Shown here: in pieces, positions 11,064-22,201 of the stretch
How positions within the stretch are numbered: the first letter of the stretch is position 1
Layout: each line of letters opens with the position of its first letter
Assembly (NCBI GenBank): GCA_964057225.1
Contig: OZ059899.1
Coordinates: 10,168,001-10,232,000, forward strand
Direction of reading: 5' to 3'
Length of the DNA stretch: 64,000 nucleotides
Source of the DNA: Auanema rhodensis
Taxonomy: Eukaryota > Nematoda > Chromadorea > Rhabditida > Rhabditidae
Notes under the pieces: generated by a model
Database searches by the model: none
Told to the model about the DNA's origin: nothing
What the model saw: only the letters and a program-made list of their open reading frames with translations
Translations under genes and position numbers: made by a program

Positions 11064-11319
11064 TATGTGTTTTAAATTGAATTACACCTGTTTTTTTTTT
11101 GAGAAAAAATAATAGTTAATCTTTGGGGTTTACTTACACTTACACGCAAAACTGTTAAATTCATAAACATAGTTTAATGAGAAAGCAAACATTTGACTGA
11201 GAAGGGCAAAGAAATATTTTTCAACTAAGCACAATACTAAAAAAAAGGTCTATACAGTTCGTGTCTCGTGTCGCAATGGTGTCAAAATAGTGTCAATGTT
11301 TTAGTGTCAACGTAGAAAT
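11064..11319 (+). other. 3' noncoding end of transposase segment with GTGTC cluster
   Basis: 256 bp between the transposase stop and the tRNA. It includes the 3' UTR, but no AATAAA signal was seen. Within 11261-11310 there are five GTGTC motifs (11261, 11268, 11279, 11290, 11304), three extended to GTGTCAA. They could be transposase-binding subterminal repeats or simple sequence drift. Equivalent regions follow copies 2 (15071-15324) and 3 (19076-19330). Confidence 0.6.
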
Positions 11320-11392
11320 GCCCGCGTGGCGCAATGGATAACGCGTCTGCCTACGGAGCAGAAGATTGTAGGTTCGAATCCTGCCGTGGTCG
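11320..11392 (+). tRNA. tRNA-Arg (ACG), copy 2, transposase-segment leader
   Basis: Body as copy 1 except that position 2 is C (GCCCGCG), giving a C-U mismatch with U71 instead of G-U. A and B boxes are intact and T7 lies at 11397-11403. The leader (GTCAACGTAGAAAT) comes from the transposase segment, not the satellite. The flank is the CATTTCAC/TTTACAAAAATC class. Confidence 0.93.
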
Positions 11393-11523
11393 TAAATTTT
11401 TTTCATTTCACTTGTCATTTACAAAAATCAAATTTATCTTCTTCAACGATTATTTTTGCAATGTGTCATAAAAATTTCACAGTTGAACAAAACGTTTTTT
11501 AAGAATTTTTTTTGTTGTCAACA
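11393..11523 (+). repeat. Constant 3' flank of tRNA cassette
   Basis: A T-rich 131-bp flank shared by all cassettes. It contains the terminator, GCAATGTGTCATAAAAATTT, a T run before GTTGTCAACA, and then the switch back to satellite at TATATATTTTCCTGG. It is never found without a tRNA except for its last bases at two scar sites. No gene is seen. Confidence 0.85.
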
Positions 11524-12072
11524 TATATATTTTCCTGGAATTCGAAAGCATTTGGGATGGAAATTAGAAAGAAAAGAACTAGTTTTTCCTATTTTAAAAC
11601 AAACAAAAAAAAATAAAATGAAAAAGATTGTTAGATATCCAATTTAAACTTATACATTTACTTCGATAAAGAGCCTATTAGTTTGAAATTTTATGTCTTA
11701 CAGTTCTCCAACAGAACAGACTGATCCTGATTTCTCTATGATTACATAAAACTCTCGTTTGATATAAAAAAAGAAGAGGAATAACGTTTCCAGGATGTCA
11801 ATGATATCGAATCTAGTGATATTGTAAAAAAATGTAATGTCAGCTCCATAGGTTTTCTCTTAATTTCTCTCATCACAATTGTCTTAGTTTTTTTTCTCAT
11901 AAGAGTTTCTGAAATTTTAGGTGAACAAGGCCGTATATATTTTTTTCTGGAATTCGAAAGCATTTGGGATGGAAATTAGAAAGAAAAGAACTAGTTTTTC
12001 CTACTTTAAAACAAACAATAAGAAATAAAATAAAAAAGATTGTTAGATATCCAATTTAAACTTATACATTTA
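11524..12072 (+). repeat. Satellite between transposase copies 1 and 2
   Basis: One and one-third monomers (549 bp) separating a tRNA cassette from the next transposase segment. The matching stretch before copy 3 has the same length, which fixes a composite period of about 4005 bp. Confidence 0.95.
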
Positions 12073-15000
12073 TACATTCACTTATACATTCTGAAAAACT
12101 ATGAGTAAGTTTTTAAAACGTTTTAATGAGCCAATGTAAGCTATGAGTTTTCTCTAAATATTAATGTATCATTATCAGTGACACCGAAGAAATTTTTGAT
12201 AAAGTTCCTCGGATCGATGAGTTTAAGAAGGGTGAATACTTTTTTTTCTTGAATAAAAATAAGGTTATAAATTGTGATGATTTGTCTTACAATCCGTATA
12301 AACCTTGGACAGGAGATGGTATTTACTTCAATGATATAATTGTTTTGTCGACTTTGTTCATTTCAGATGAGCGTGGTGTTCGTGTTACCGCAAAAAGTAC
12401 TAAGTATTATTTAGTTTTTGTGAATGGCGAGTGGGTGCTTGATAAAACATCAAAATGTTTCCAAATGAAAGTTATGAAATATGCTCATGCTAGAGCTCCG
12501 GGTTTCAGAAGAGAAGTGTTTTATTATTTTTCAATGAATATATTATCATTTCTAACTAAGATTGCTTTCATCTCGGATATGAACAAGAATCTTCTCTCTC
12601 ACGTATTATTCGTGTATATAGCTGAGGTTAGTTATCTACAGGTACTTAATGATGACATTGAATAAAAACCATTTAGAAAGATTTGCAAGCTCCTGAAGAA
12701 CTATCAAATCGAATTTTACCTTCATCTTCTAAGGCCGTGAAATTGGCACTACATCACAGATCATCTTCGGAAGCTAAAAAACTACTAGCTTCAAATGGAG
12801 TTTCCGTCACTTCCGCAAAGGTAAACATTTTTTATCAAAAAAAAAAAATATATATATATCCTATGGCTTAAATTATTGCATTCTTCTTCAATGGAAATTA
12901 ATATTTGTAATTTTTCAGATTTCTAGTTTATCCCGCTCAGTAGAAACTCACGTTAAGAGTAATATAGGAAGAAAACCTTCATCTAATTATTATAAGATAA
13001 TGGACAGATATTTGCTTAAACATCATCTAGAAGAAAGACTAGAAAAACCCTATATAGAGGTCAATGGTAAGTTTTTATTTTTTTTTGTTTTGTGATGTCT
13101 ATTCCAGAAAGTGGAAAAATAGTGCTACGTATTTTGATGGGATATCCATCAGCAATAAAATGTTTCTGTAAGTCGCTTCCAGAAACTGAAGAACTTTTCG
13201 AGCATCGTGTTCATGTTCGCAGACTTTTTAATATGGACGAAAAAGACGCCACTTTTTTTTTGGCAAGCGAACAAACCAAGTATGAAAAAATATATCAGTG
13301 TTTCAGATTCTTTCCTACAAACAACAAATTTGAGTGGTAGTCTTCCTGTTGTTGGAAGTGCTATATTAGTGGATACTACTTTTAGTTTGAGTACTTCTGA
13401 ATACGTCACATTAGCATATGGAGTATCCGAAGATTTCAGGTAGTTTCAAATTTTTTGTAATTGTATACTTTAATTCAGATCAAAAAAATCAGGAAAAAAC
13501 AGTTCAATTCTATTAGGTTTCATGATTCATTCTGAAAAAAGCTATGAAAACCATTGTGCCTTTTCAAAATTTTTGAACCAACTATTTTTTGAATGCGATC
13601 AAAACAAGAGGGTGAACTGTGTTTTACATGATGGAGAGTCAGCGTTCATGTGCTATAATACCGTATTCATCTTTTGATTCGTTATGAACTTTCTATAGTA
13701 AATTTAGGGAGATATTCTAGGTGATGCGATTTCTTTACGTTGTGACACACATAGACTAGCTAATATCAAGGAAACTACAAAGAATAATAAAGCAGTATTC
13801 GAAAATTTACAAGAAATGCTATACGGAAAGAAAAAAACGTTAGTTCAAGTTTTTCTATTATTTTTTTTTTGAGTGATATTCGAGGAACTATTCTATACAA
13901 AGGAATTTTAAATATTTTGAACAAAAACAAATATGAGGAGAAAATGGCAAATTTGATTAATTCAGAAGAAGAATCTACTGCATCATGGTTAGAACCATTT
14001 AAGTTTTTTTAAATTTATCGTTAGACATTAGGCTCCGAAAAAACACGAACAGCTTGTTCGAACATAATTCCATGTTGAGAAAACTTGAAGGTGGATGGCC
14101 TTTGCAGTTTTTGACTACTAACATAATTGAAAGCCGTAATGCTCATATAAAAAACATAATCACTACTAAAAAACCAGCAGAAAAAGTTCTCAATGATTTT
14201 TTGTCAATACACAAAGGTTTTTCTATTTTCTCACTTTTAAAAGGTTTTAGTTCAGAAGAGATATTAATGAGAATGAATGCTATATCTGGGGAAGAAAGCA
14301 CCTTAATCTCGAGAACGTTCTACGATAAATCTGCATGGAATCACTTTACACTGATGGAAAAAAAAAACATACTAACATCTTTCGGTCTCGATCATCTAAT
14401 TATTGATGACAAATATGACGATTTACCAAGATGGATCTTTTTGGGCTAGATACTACGATAATGTTACAAATTAACTAAATAATGCATTTCAGAAAGTAAA
14501 TACGAAGAAGATGTCTTGATCGGTATAGTTGAAAACTTTGATGTACATAGGAGCGAGAAAAACAAATCTTTTTTTTTTGGAGTGAATAAAGAAACGAGAG
14601 AGTAAGTGTTTAAGAAATTCCAAAAATTTTAATTTTCAGGAGCACTTTTCTCGAAAATGACAACGGTAAATTGAACTGTCACAACATTATCTGCAGAAAA
14701 AGAAAAACATTCATAGAGGCTGTTTGTCCACACAAGTGAGTTAAAAAAAAAGAAAAAAAAGTAAAAGTGTTATAGGATAGCTGTGATAACGTCGCTGAAT
14801 AACGAAGAGAAAAAAAACATTTTGAGTGTACTGGAAGAAAACAAAACTAGCACTACTTGCTTGTCACAAATGAGAAAACAACAAAATCCAAATGATGGCA
14901 CTAAGTTTAAATGTAGACGAGGCAAACAGTTCAGCCATAATAACAAAACGCGACGGTTTGTATCACTTGTTAAGTAAGTAATCTTTTTGAGAACAAAAGT

Positions 15001-15324
15001 AAAAAACTCATTTAGCAATACAATGAGTAGTTTAAATTCAAGTATCGAAGAAGACGGAAATTTTATCTGATATGTGTTTTAAATTGAATTACACCTGTTT
15101 TTTTTTGAGAAAAAATAATAGTTAATCTTTGGGGTTTACTTACACTTACACGCAAAACTGTTAAATTCATAAACATAGTTTAATGAGAAAGCAAACATTT
15201 GACTGAGAAGGGCAAAGAAATATTTTTCAACTAAGCACAATACTAAAAAAAGGTCTATACAGTTCGTGTCTCGTGTCGCAATGGTGTCAAAATAGTGTCA
15301 ATGTTTTAGTGTCAACGTAGAAAT
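12073..15324 (+). mobile_element. MULE-like transposase segment, copy 2
   Basis: 3252 bp, nearly identical to copy 1 with the same two borders. Differences are mainly in homopolymer runs (for example 10 T instead of 12 in intron 8) plus a few substitutions. It forms the second repeat of the composite 4.0-kb unit. Confidence 0.8.
12101..15070 (+). CDS. MULE-like DDE transposase, 14 exons, 783 aa, copy 2
   Basis: Exons: 12101-12135, 12179-12626, 12677-12820, 12919-13066, 13108-13167, 13223-13439, 13479-13662, 13708-13838, 13874-13987, 14032-14444, 14493-14601, 14640-14735, 14776-14973, 15016-15070. The reading frame is intact, with all the catalytic and Cys/His motifs described for copy 1. Differences noticed in the protein are N instead of D at residue 50 and S instead of P at residue 230; neither touches the DDE core. 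The GC-AG intron after exon 10 is retained. The start codon lies 28 bp inside the satellite border, so any promoter would have to lie in satellite DNA. Confidence 0.77.
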
Positions 15325-15397
15325 GCCCGCGTGGCGCAATGGATAACGCGTCTGCCTACGGAGCAGAAGATTGTAGGTTCGAATCCTGCCGTGGTCG
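15325..15397 (+). tRNA. tRNA-Arg (ACG), copy 3, transposase-segment leader
   Basis: Same as copy 2: GCCCGCG 5' end with the 2-71 mismatch, intact A and B boxes, T7 at 15402-15408, and a leader from the transposase segment. Confidence 0.93.
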
Positions 15398-15528
15398 TAA
15401 ATTTTTTTCATTTCACTTGTCATTTACAAAAATCAAATTTATCTTCTTCAACGATTATTTTTGCAATGTGTCATAAAAATTTCACAGTTGAACAAAACGT
15501 TTTTTAAGAATTTTTTTTGTTGTCAACA

Positions 15529-16077
15529 TATATATTTTCCTGGAATTCGAAAGCATTTGGGATGGAAATTAGAAAGAAAAGAACTAGTTTTTCCTATTTT
15601 AAAACAAACAAAAAAAAATAAAATGAAAAAGATTGTTAGATATCCAATTTAAACTTATACATTTACTTCGATAAAGAGCCTATTAGTTTGAAATTTTATG
15701 TCTTACAGTTCTCCAACAGAACAGACTGATCCTGATTTCTCTATGATTACATAAAACTCTCGTTTGATATAAAAAAAGAAGAGGAATAACGTTTCCAGGA
15801 TGTCAATGATATCGAATCTAGTGATATTGTAAAAAAATGTAATGTCAGCTCCATAGGTTTTCTCTTAATTTCTCTCATCACAATTGTCTTAGTTTTTTTT
15901 CTCATAAGAGTTTCTGAAATTTTAGGTGAACAAGGCCGTATATATTTTTTTCTGGAATTCGAAAGCATTTGGGATGGAAATTAGAAAGAAAAGAACTAGT
16001 TTTTCCTACTTTAAAACAAACAATAAGAAATAAAATAAAAAAGATTGTTAGATATCCAATTTAAACTTATACATTTA
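15529..16077 (+). repeat. Satellite between transposase copies 2 and 3
   Basis: 549 bp, one and one-third monomers, matching 11524-12072 almost base for base. It is preceded by the constant cassette flank 15398-15528. Confidence 0.95.
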
Positions 16078-19000
16078 TACATTCACTTATACATTCTGAA
16101 AAACTATGAGTAAGTTTTTAAAACGTTTTAATGAGCCAATGTAAGCTATGAGTTTTCTCTAAATATTAATGTATCATTATCAGTGACACCGAAGAAATTT
16201 TTGATAAAGTTCCTCGGATCGATGAGTTTAAGAAGGGTGAATACTTTTTTTTCTTGAATAAAAATAAGGTTATAAATTGTGATGATTTGTCTTACGATCC
16301 GTATAAACCTTGGACAGGAGATGGTATTTACTTCAATGATATAATTGTTTTGTCGACTTTGTTCATTTCAGATGAGCGTGGTGTTCGTGTTACCGCAAAA
16401 AGTACTAAGTATTATTTAGTTTTTGTGAATGGCGAGTGGGTGCTTGATAAAACATCAAAATGTTTCCAAATGAAAGTTATGAAATATGCTCATGCTAGAG
16501 CTCCGGGTTTCAGAAGAGAAGTGTTTTATTATTTTTCAATGAATATATTATCATTTCTAACTAAGATTGCTTTCATCTCGGATATGAACAAGAATCTTCT
16601 CTCTCACGTATTATTCGTGTATATAGCTGAGGTTAGTTATCTACAGGTACTTAATGATGACATTGAATAAAAACCATTTAGAAAGATTTGCAAGCTCCTG
16701 AAGAACTATCAAATCGAATTTTACCTTCATCTTCTAAGGCCGTGAAATTGGCACTACATCACAGATCATCTTCGGAAGCTAAAAAACTACTAGCTTCAAA
16801 TGGAGTTTCCGTCACTTCCGCAAAGGTAAACATTTTTTATCAAAAAAAAAAAATATATATATATCCTATGGCTTAAATTATTGCATTCTTCTTCAATGGA
16901 AATTAATATTTGTAATTTTTCAGATTTCTAGTTTATCCCGCTCAGTAGAAACTCACGTTAAGAGTAATATAGGAAGAAAACCTTCATCTAATTATTATAA
17001 GATAATGGACAGATATTTGCTTAAACATCATCTAGAAGAAAGACTAGAAAAACCCTATATAGAGGTCAATGGTAAGTTTTTATTTTTTTTTGTTTTGTGA
17101 TGTCTATTCCAGAAAGTGGAAAAATAGTGCTACGTATTTTGATGGGATATCCATCAGCAATAAAATGTTTCTGTAAGTCGCTTCCAGAAACTGAAGAACT
17201 TTTCGAGCATCGTGTTCATGTTCGCAGACTTTTTAATATGGACGAAAAAGACGCCACTTTTTTTTTGGCAAGCGAACAAACCAAGTATGAAAAAATATAT
17301 CAGTGTTTCAGATTCTTTCCTACAAACAACAAATTTGAGTGGTAGTCTTCCTGTTGTTGGAAGTGCTATATTAGTGGATACTACTTTTAGTTTGAGTACT
17401 TCTGAATACGTCACATTAGCATATGGAGTATCCGAAGATTTCAGGTAGTTTCAAATTTTTTGTAATTGTATACTTTAATTCAGATCAAAAAAATCAGGAA
17501 AAAACAGTTCAATTCTATTAGGTTTCATGATTCATTCTGAAAAAAGCTATGAAAACCATTGTGCCTTTTCAAAATTTTTGAACCAACTATTTTTTGAATG
17601 CGATCAAAACAAGAGGGTGAACTGTGTTTTACATGATGGAGAGTCAGCGTTCATGTGCTATAATACCGTATTCATCTTTTGATTCGTTATGAACTTTCTA
17701 TAGTAAATTTAGGGAGATATTCTAGGTGATGCGATTTCTTTACGTTGTGACACACATAGACTAGCTAATATCAAGGAAACTACAAAGAATAATAAAGCAG
17801 TATTCGAAAATTTACAAGAAATGCTATACGGAAAGAAAAAAACGTTAGTTCAAGTTTTTCTATTATTTTTTTTTTGAGTGATATTCGAGGAACTATTCTA
17901 TACAAAGGAATTTTAAATATTTTGAACAAAAACAAATATGAGGAGAAAATGGCAAATTTGATTAATTCAGAAGAAGAATCTACTGCATCATGGTTAGAAC
18001 CATTTAAGTTTTTTTAAATTTATCGTTAGACATTAGGCTCCGAAAAAACACGAACAGCTTGTTCGAACATAATTCCATGTTGAGAAAACTTGAAGGTGGA
18101 TGGCCTTTGCAGTTTTTGACTACTAACATAATTGAAAGCCGTAATGCTCATATAAAAAACATAATCACTACTAAAAAACCAGCAGAAAAAGTTCTCAATG
18201 ATTTTTTGTCAATACACAAAGGTTTTTCTATTTTCTCACTTTTAAAAGGTTTTAGTTCAGAAGAGATATTAATGAGAATGAATGCTATATCTGGGGAAGA
18301 AAGCACCTTAATCTCGAGAACGTTCTACGATAAATCTGCATGGAATCACTTTACACTGATGGAAAAAAAAAACATACTAACATCTTTCGGTCTCGATCAT
18401 CTAATTATTGATGACAAATATGACGATTTACCAAGATGGATCTTTTTGGGCTAGATACTACGATAATGTTACAAATTAACTAAATAATGCATTTCAGAAA
18501 GTAAATACGAAGAAGATGTCTTGATCGGTATAGTTGAAAACTTTGATGTACATAGGAGCGAGAAAAACAAATCTTTTTTTTTTGGAGTGAATAAAGAAAC
18601 GAGAGAGTAAGTGTTTAAGAAATTCCAAAAATTTTAATTTTCAGGAGCACTTTTCTCGAAAATGACAACGGTAAATTGAACTGTCACAACATTATCTGCA
18701 GAAAAAGAAAAACATTCATAGAGGCTGTTTGTCCACACAAGTGAGTTAAAAAAAAAGAAAAAAAAGTAAAAGTGTTATAGGATAGCTGTGATAACGTCGC
18801 TGAATAACGAAGAGAAAAAAAACATTTTGAGTGTACTGGAAGAAAACAAAACTAGCACTACTTGCTTGTCACAAATGAGAAAACAACAAAATCCAAATGA
18901 TGGCACTAAGTTTAAATGTAGACGAGGCAAACAGTTCAGCCATAATAACAAAACGCGACGGTTTGTATCACTTGTTAAGTAAGTAATCTTTTTGAGAACA

Positions 19001-19330
19001 AAAGTAAAAAACTCATTTAGCAATACAATGAGTAGTTTAAATTCAAGTATCGAAGAAGACGGAAATTTTATCTGATATGTGTTTTAAATTGAATTACACC
19101 TGTTTTTTTTTGAGAAAAAATAATAGTTAATCTTTGGGGTTTACTTACACTTACACGCAAAACTGTTAAATTCATAAACATAGTTTAATGAGAAAGCAAA
19201 CATTTGACTGAGAAGGGCAAAGAAATATTTTTCAACTAAGCACAATACTAAAAAAAAGGTCTATACAGTTCGTGTCTCGTGTCGCAATGGTGTCAAAATA
19301 GTGTCAATGTTTTAGTGTCAACGTAGAAAT
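16078..19330 (+). mobile_element. MULE-like transposase segment, copy 3
   Basis: 3253 bp, nearly identical to copies 1 and 2 with the same borders. This is the last copy; to its right the array continues as satellite and tRNA cassettes only. Confidence 0.8.
16106..19075 (+). CDS. MULE-like DDE transposase, 14 exons, 783 aa, copy 3
   Basis: Exons: 16106-16140, 16184-16631, 16682-16825, 16924-17071, 17113-17172, 17228-17444, 17484-17667, 17713-17843, 17879-17992, 18037-18449, 18498-18606, 18645-18740, 18781-18978, 19021-19075. The frame is intact. It has D at residue 50 like copy 1 and S at residue 230 like copy 2, so copy 2 has a private change or conversion has mixed the copies. The DDE triad, C/H motif and SWIM-like cluster are all present. 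Three intact copies with so few changes point to recent amplification. Confidence 0.77.
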
Positions 19331-19403
19331 GCCCGCGTGGCGCAATGGATAACGCGTCTGCCTACGGAGCAGAAGATTGTAGGTTCGAATCCTGCCGTGG
19401 TCG
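19331..19403 (+). tRNA. tRNA-Arg (ACG), copy 4, transposase-segment leader
   Basis: GCCCGCG 5' end with mismatched 2-71 pair, as in copies 2 and 3. A and B boxes are intact; T7 at 19408-19414. It is the last tRNA with the transposase-segment leader. Confidence 0.93.
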
Positions 19404-19534
19404 TAAATTTTTTTCATTTCACTTGTCATTTACAAAAATCAAATTTATCTTCTTCAACGATTATTTTTGCAATGTGTCATAAAAATTTCACAGTTGAACA
19501 AAACGTTTTTTAAGAATTTTTTTTGTTGTCAACA

Positions 19535-21997
19535 TATATATTTTCCTGGAATTCGAAAGCATTTGGGATGGAAATTAGAAAGAAAAGAACTAGTTTTTCC
19601 TATTTTAAAACAAACAAAAAAAAATAAAATGAAAAAGATTGTTAGATATCCAATTTAAACTTATACATTTACTTCGATAAAGAGCCTATTAGTTTGAAAT
19701 TTTATGTCTTACAGTTCTCCAACAGAACAGACTGATCCTGATTTCTCTATGATTACATAAAACTCTCGTTTGATATAAAAAAAGAAGAGGAATAACGTTT
19801 CCAGGATGTCAATGATATCGAATCTAGTGATATTGTAAAAAAATGTAATGTCAGCTCCATAGGTTTTCTCTTAATTTCTCTCATCACAATTGTCTTAGTT
19901 TTTTTTCTCATAAGAGTTTCTGAAATTTTAGGTGAACAAGGCCGTATATATTTTTTTCTGGAATTCGAAAGCATTTGGGATGGAAATTAGAAAGAAAAGA
20001 ACTAGTTTTTCCTACTTTAAAACAAACAATAAGAAATAAAATAAAGAAGATTGTTAGATATCCAATTTAAACTTATACATTTACTTCGATAAAGAGCCTA
20101 TTAGTTTGAAATTTTATGTCTTACAGTTCTCCAACAGAACAGACTGATCCTGATTTCTCTATGATTACATAAAACTCTCGTTTGATATAAAAAAAGAAGA
20201 GGAATAACGTTTCCAGGATGTCAATGATATCGAATCTAGTGATATTGTAGAAAAATGTAATGTCAGCTCCATAGGTTTTCTCTTAATTTCTCTCATCACA
20301 ATTGTCTTAGTTTTTTTTCTCATAAGAGTTTCTGAAATCTTAGGTGAACAAGGCCGTATATATTTTTTTCTGGAATTCGAAAGCATTTGGGATGAAAATT
20401 AGAAAGAAAAGAACTAGTTTTTCCTACTTTAAAACAAACAATAAGAAATAAAATAAAAAAAGATTGTTAGATATCCAATTTAAACTTATACATTTACTTC
20501 GATAAAGAGCCTATTAGTTTGAAATTTTATGTCTTACAGTTCTCCAACAGAACAGACTGATCCTGATTTCTCTATGATTATATAAAACTCTCGTTTGATA
20601 TAAAAAAAGAAGAGGAATAACGTTTCCAGGATGTCAATGATATCGAATCTAGTGATATTGTAGAAAAATGTAATGTCAGCTCCATAGGTTTTCTCTTAAT
20701 TTCTCTCATCACAATTGTCTTAGTTTTTTTTCTCATAAGAGTTTCTGAAATCTTAGGTGAACAAGGCCGTATATATTTTTTTCTAGAATTCGAAAACATT
20801 TGGGATGGAAATTAGAAAGAAAAGAACTAGTTTTTCCTACTTTAAAACAAACAATAAGAAATAAAATAAAAAAGATTGTTAGATATCCAATTTAAACTTA
20901 TACATTTACTTCGATAAAGAGCCTATTAGTTTGAAATTTTATGTCTTACAGTTCTCCAACAGAACAGACTGATCCTGATCTCTCTATGATTACATAAAAC
21001 TCTCGTTTGATATACAAAAAGGAGAGGAATAACGTTTCCAGGATATCAATGATATCGAATCTAGTGATATTGTAGAAAAATGTAATGTCAGCTCCATAGT
21101 TTTTCTCTTAATTTCTCTCATCACAATTGTCTTAGTTTTTTTTCTCATAAGAGTTTCTGAAATCTTAGGTGAACAAGGCCGTATATATTTTTTTCTGGAA
21201 TTCGAAAGCATTTGGGATGAAAATTAGAAAGAAAAGAACTAGTTTTTCCTACTTTAAAACAAACAATAAGAAATAAAATAAAAAAGATTGTTAGATATCC
21301 AATTTAAACTTATACATTTACTTCGATAAAGAGCCTATTAGTTTGAAATTTTATGTCTTACAGTTCTCCAACAGAACAGACTGATCCTGATTTCTCTATG
21401 ATTATATAAAACTCTCGTTTGATATAAAAAAAGAAGAGGAATAACGTTTCCAGGATGTCAATGATATCGAATCTAGTGATATTGTAGAAAAATGTAATGT
21501 CAGCTCCATAGGTTTTCTCTTAATTTCTCTCATCACAATTGTCTTAGTTTTTTTTCTCATAAGAGTTTCTGAAATCTTAGGTGAACAAGGCCGTATATAT
21601 TTTTTTCTAGAATTCGAAAACATTTGGGATGGAAATTAGAAAGAAAAGAACTAGTTTTTCCTACTTTAAAACAAACAATAAGAAATAAAATAAAAAAGAT
21701 TGTTAGATATCCAATTTAAACTTATACATTTACTTCGATAAAGAGCCTATTAGTTTGAAATTTTATGTCTTACAGTTCTCCAACAGAACAGACTGATCCT
21801 GATCTCTCTATGATTACATAAAACTCTCGTTTGATATACAAAAAGGAGAGGAATAACGTTTCCAGGATATCAATGATATCGAATCTAGTGATATTGTAGA
21901 AAAATGTAATGTCAGCTCCATAGTTTTTCTCTAAATTTCTCTCATCACAATAGTCTTATTTTTTTTCATAAGAGTTTCTGAAATCTTAGTTGAACAA
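19535..21997 (+). repeat. Satellite, 6 monomers
   Basis: 2463 bp. The last monomer before the tRNA is of the pre-tRNA type, with TATACAAAAAGGAGAGG, CCATAGTTTTTCTC and CACAATAGTCTTA variants. The block with its cassette repeats closely at 21998-24664 (period 2667 bp). Confidence 0.95.
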
Positions 21998-22070
21998 GGC
22001 CGCGTGGCGCAATGGATAACGCGTCTGCCTACGGAGCAGAAGATTGTAGGTTCGAATCCTGCCGTGGTCG
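21998..22070 (+). tRNA. tRNA-Arg (ACG), copy 5
   Basis: GGCCGCG form with satellite leader TTAGTTGAACAA. Intact cloverleaf and A/B boxes; T7 at 22075-22081. Flank class CATTTGAC/TTTGCAAAAATC. Confidence 0.96.
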
Positions 22071-22201
22071 TAAATTTTTTTCATTTGACTTGTCATTTGC
22101 AAAAATCAAATTTATCTTCTTCAACGATTATTTTTGCAATGTGTCATAAAAATTTCACAGTTGAACAAAACGTTTTTTAAGAATTTTTTTTGTTGTCAAC
22201 A

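Larger units (their letters stand above)
8064..11319 (+). mobile_element. MULE-like transposase segment, copy 1
   Basis: A 3256-bp non-satellite segment. On the left it departs from the satellite after ACTTATACATTTA; an 11-bp direct repeat ACTTATACATT (8051-8061 and 8071-8081) straddles this junction. On the right it ends at the first base of a tRNA-Arg. It contains one complete 14-exon transposase gene. Compared with an uninterrupted array, about 266 bp of monomer is missing across the segment, so this is a replacement or rearranged insertion, not a clean one. I found no terminal inverted repeats and no target-site duplication. The copies are probably amplified from one founder, since all three share identical borders. 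Confidence 0.8.
8064..20080 (+). repeat. Composite 4.0-kb higher-order repeat, three units
   Basis: Each unit is transposase segment (about 3.25 kb) - tRNA-Arg cassette (204 bp) - one and one-third satellite monomers (549 bp). Unit starts at 8064, 12073 and 16078 give periods of 4009 and 4005 bp. The third unit runs into the ordinary satellite after about 20080. Divergence among units is a few substitutions plus homopolymer indels. Confidence 0.9.

Noticed and set aside
8064-11319. Terminal inverted repeats for the transposase segment
   Set aside because: The two ends were compared by eye in reverse complement. Only scattered matches of a few bases appear, which is no more than expected in A+T-rich DNA.
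11456-11647. A 63-codon forward frame spanning the cassette flank and satellite after each tRNA
   Set aside because: It begins with TTG, not ATG, crosses the cassette-satellite junction, and contains Pol III terminator-like T runs. It is not credible as a eukaryotic gene.
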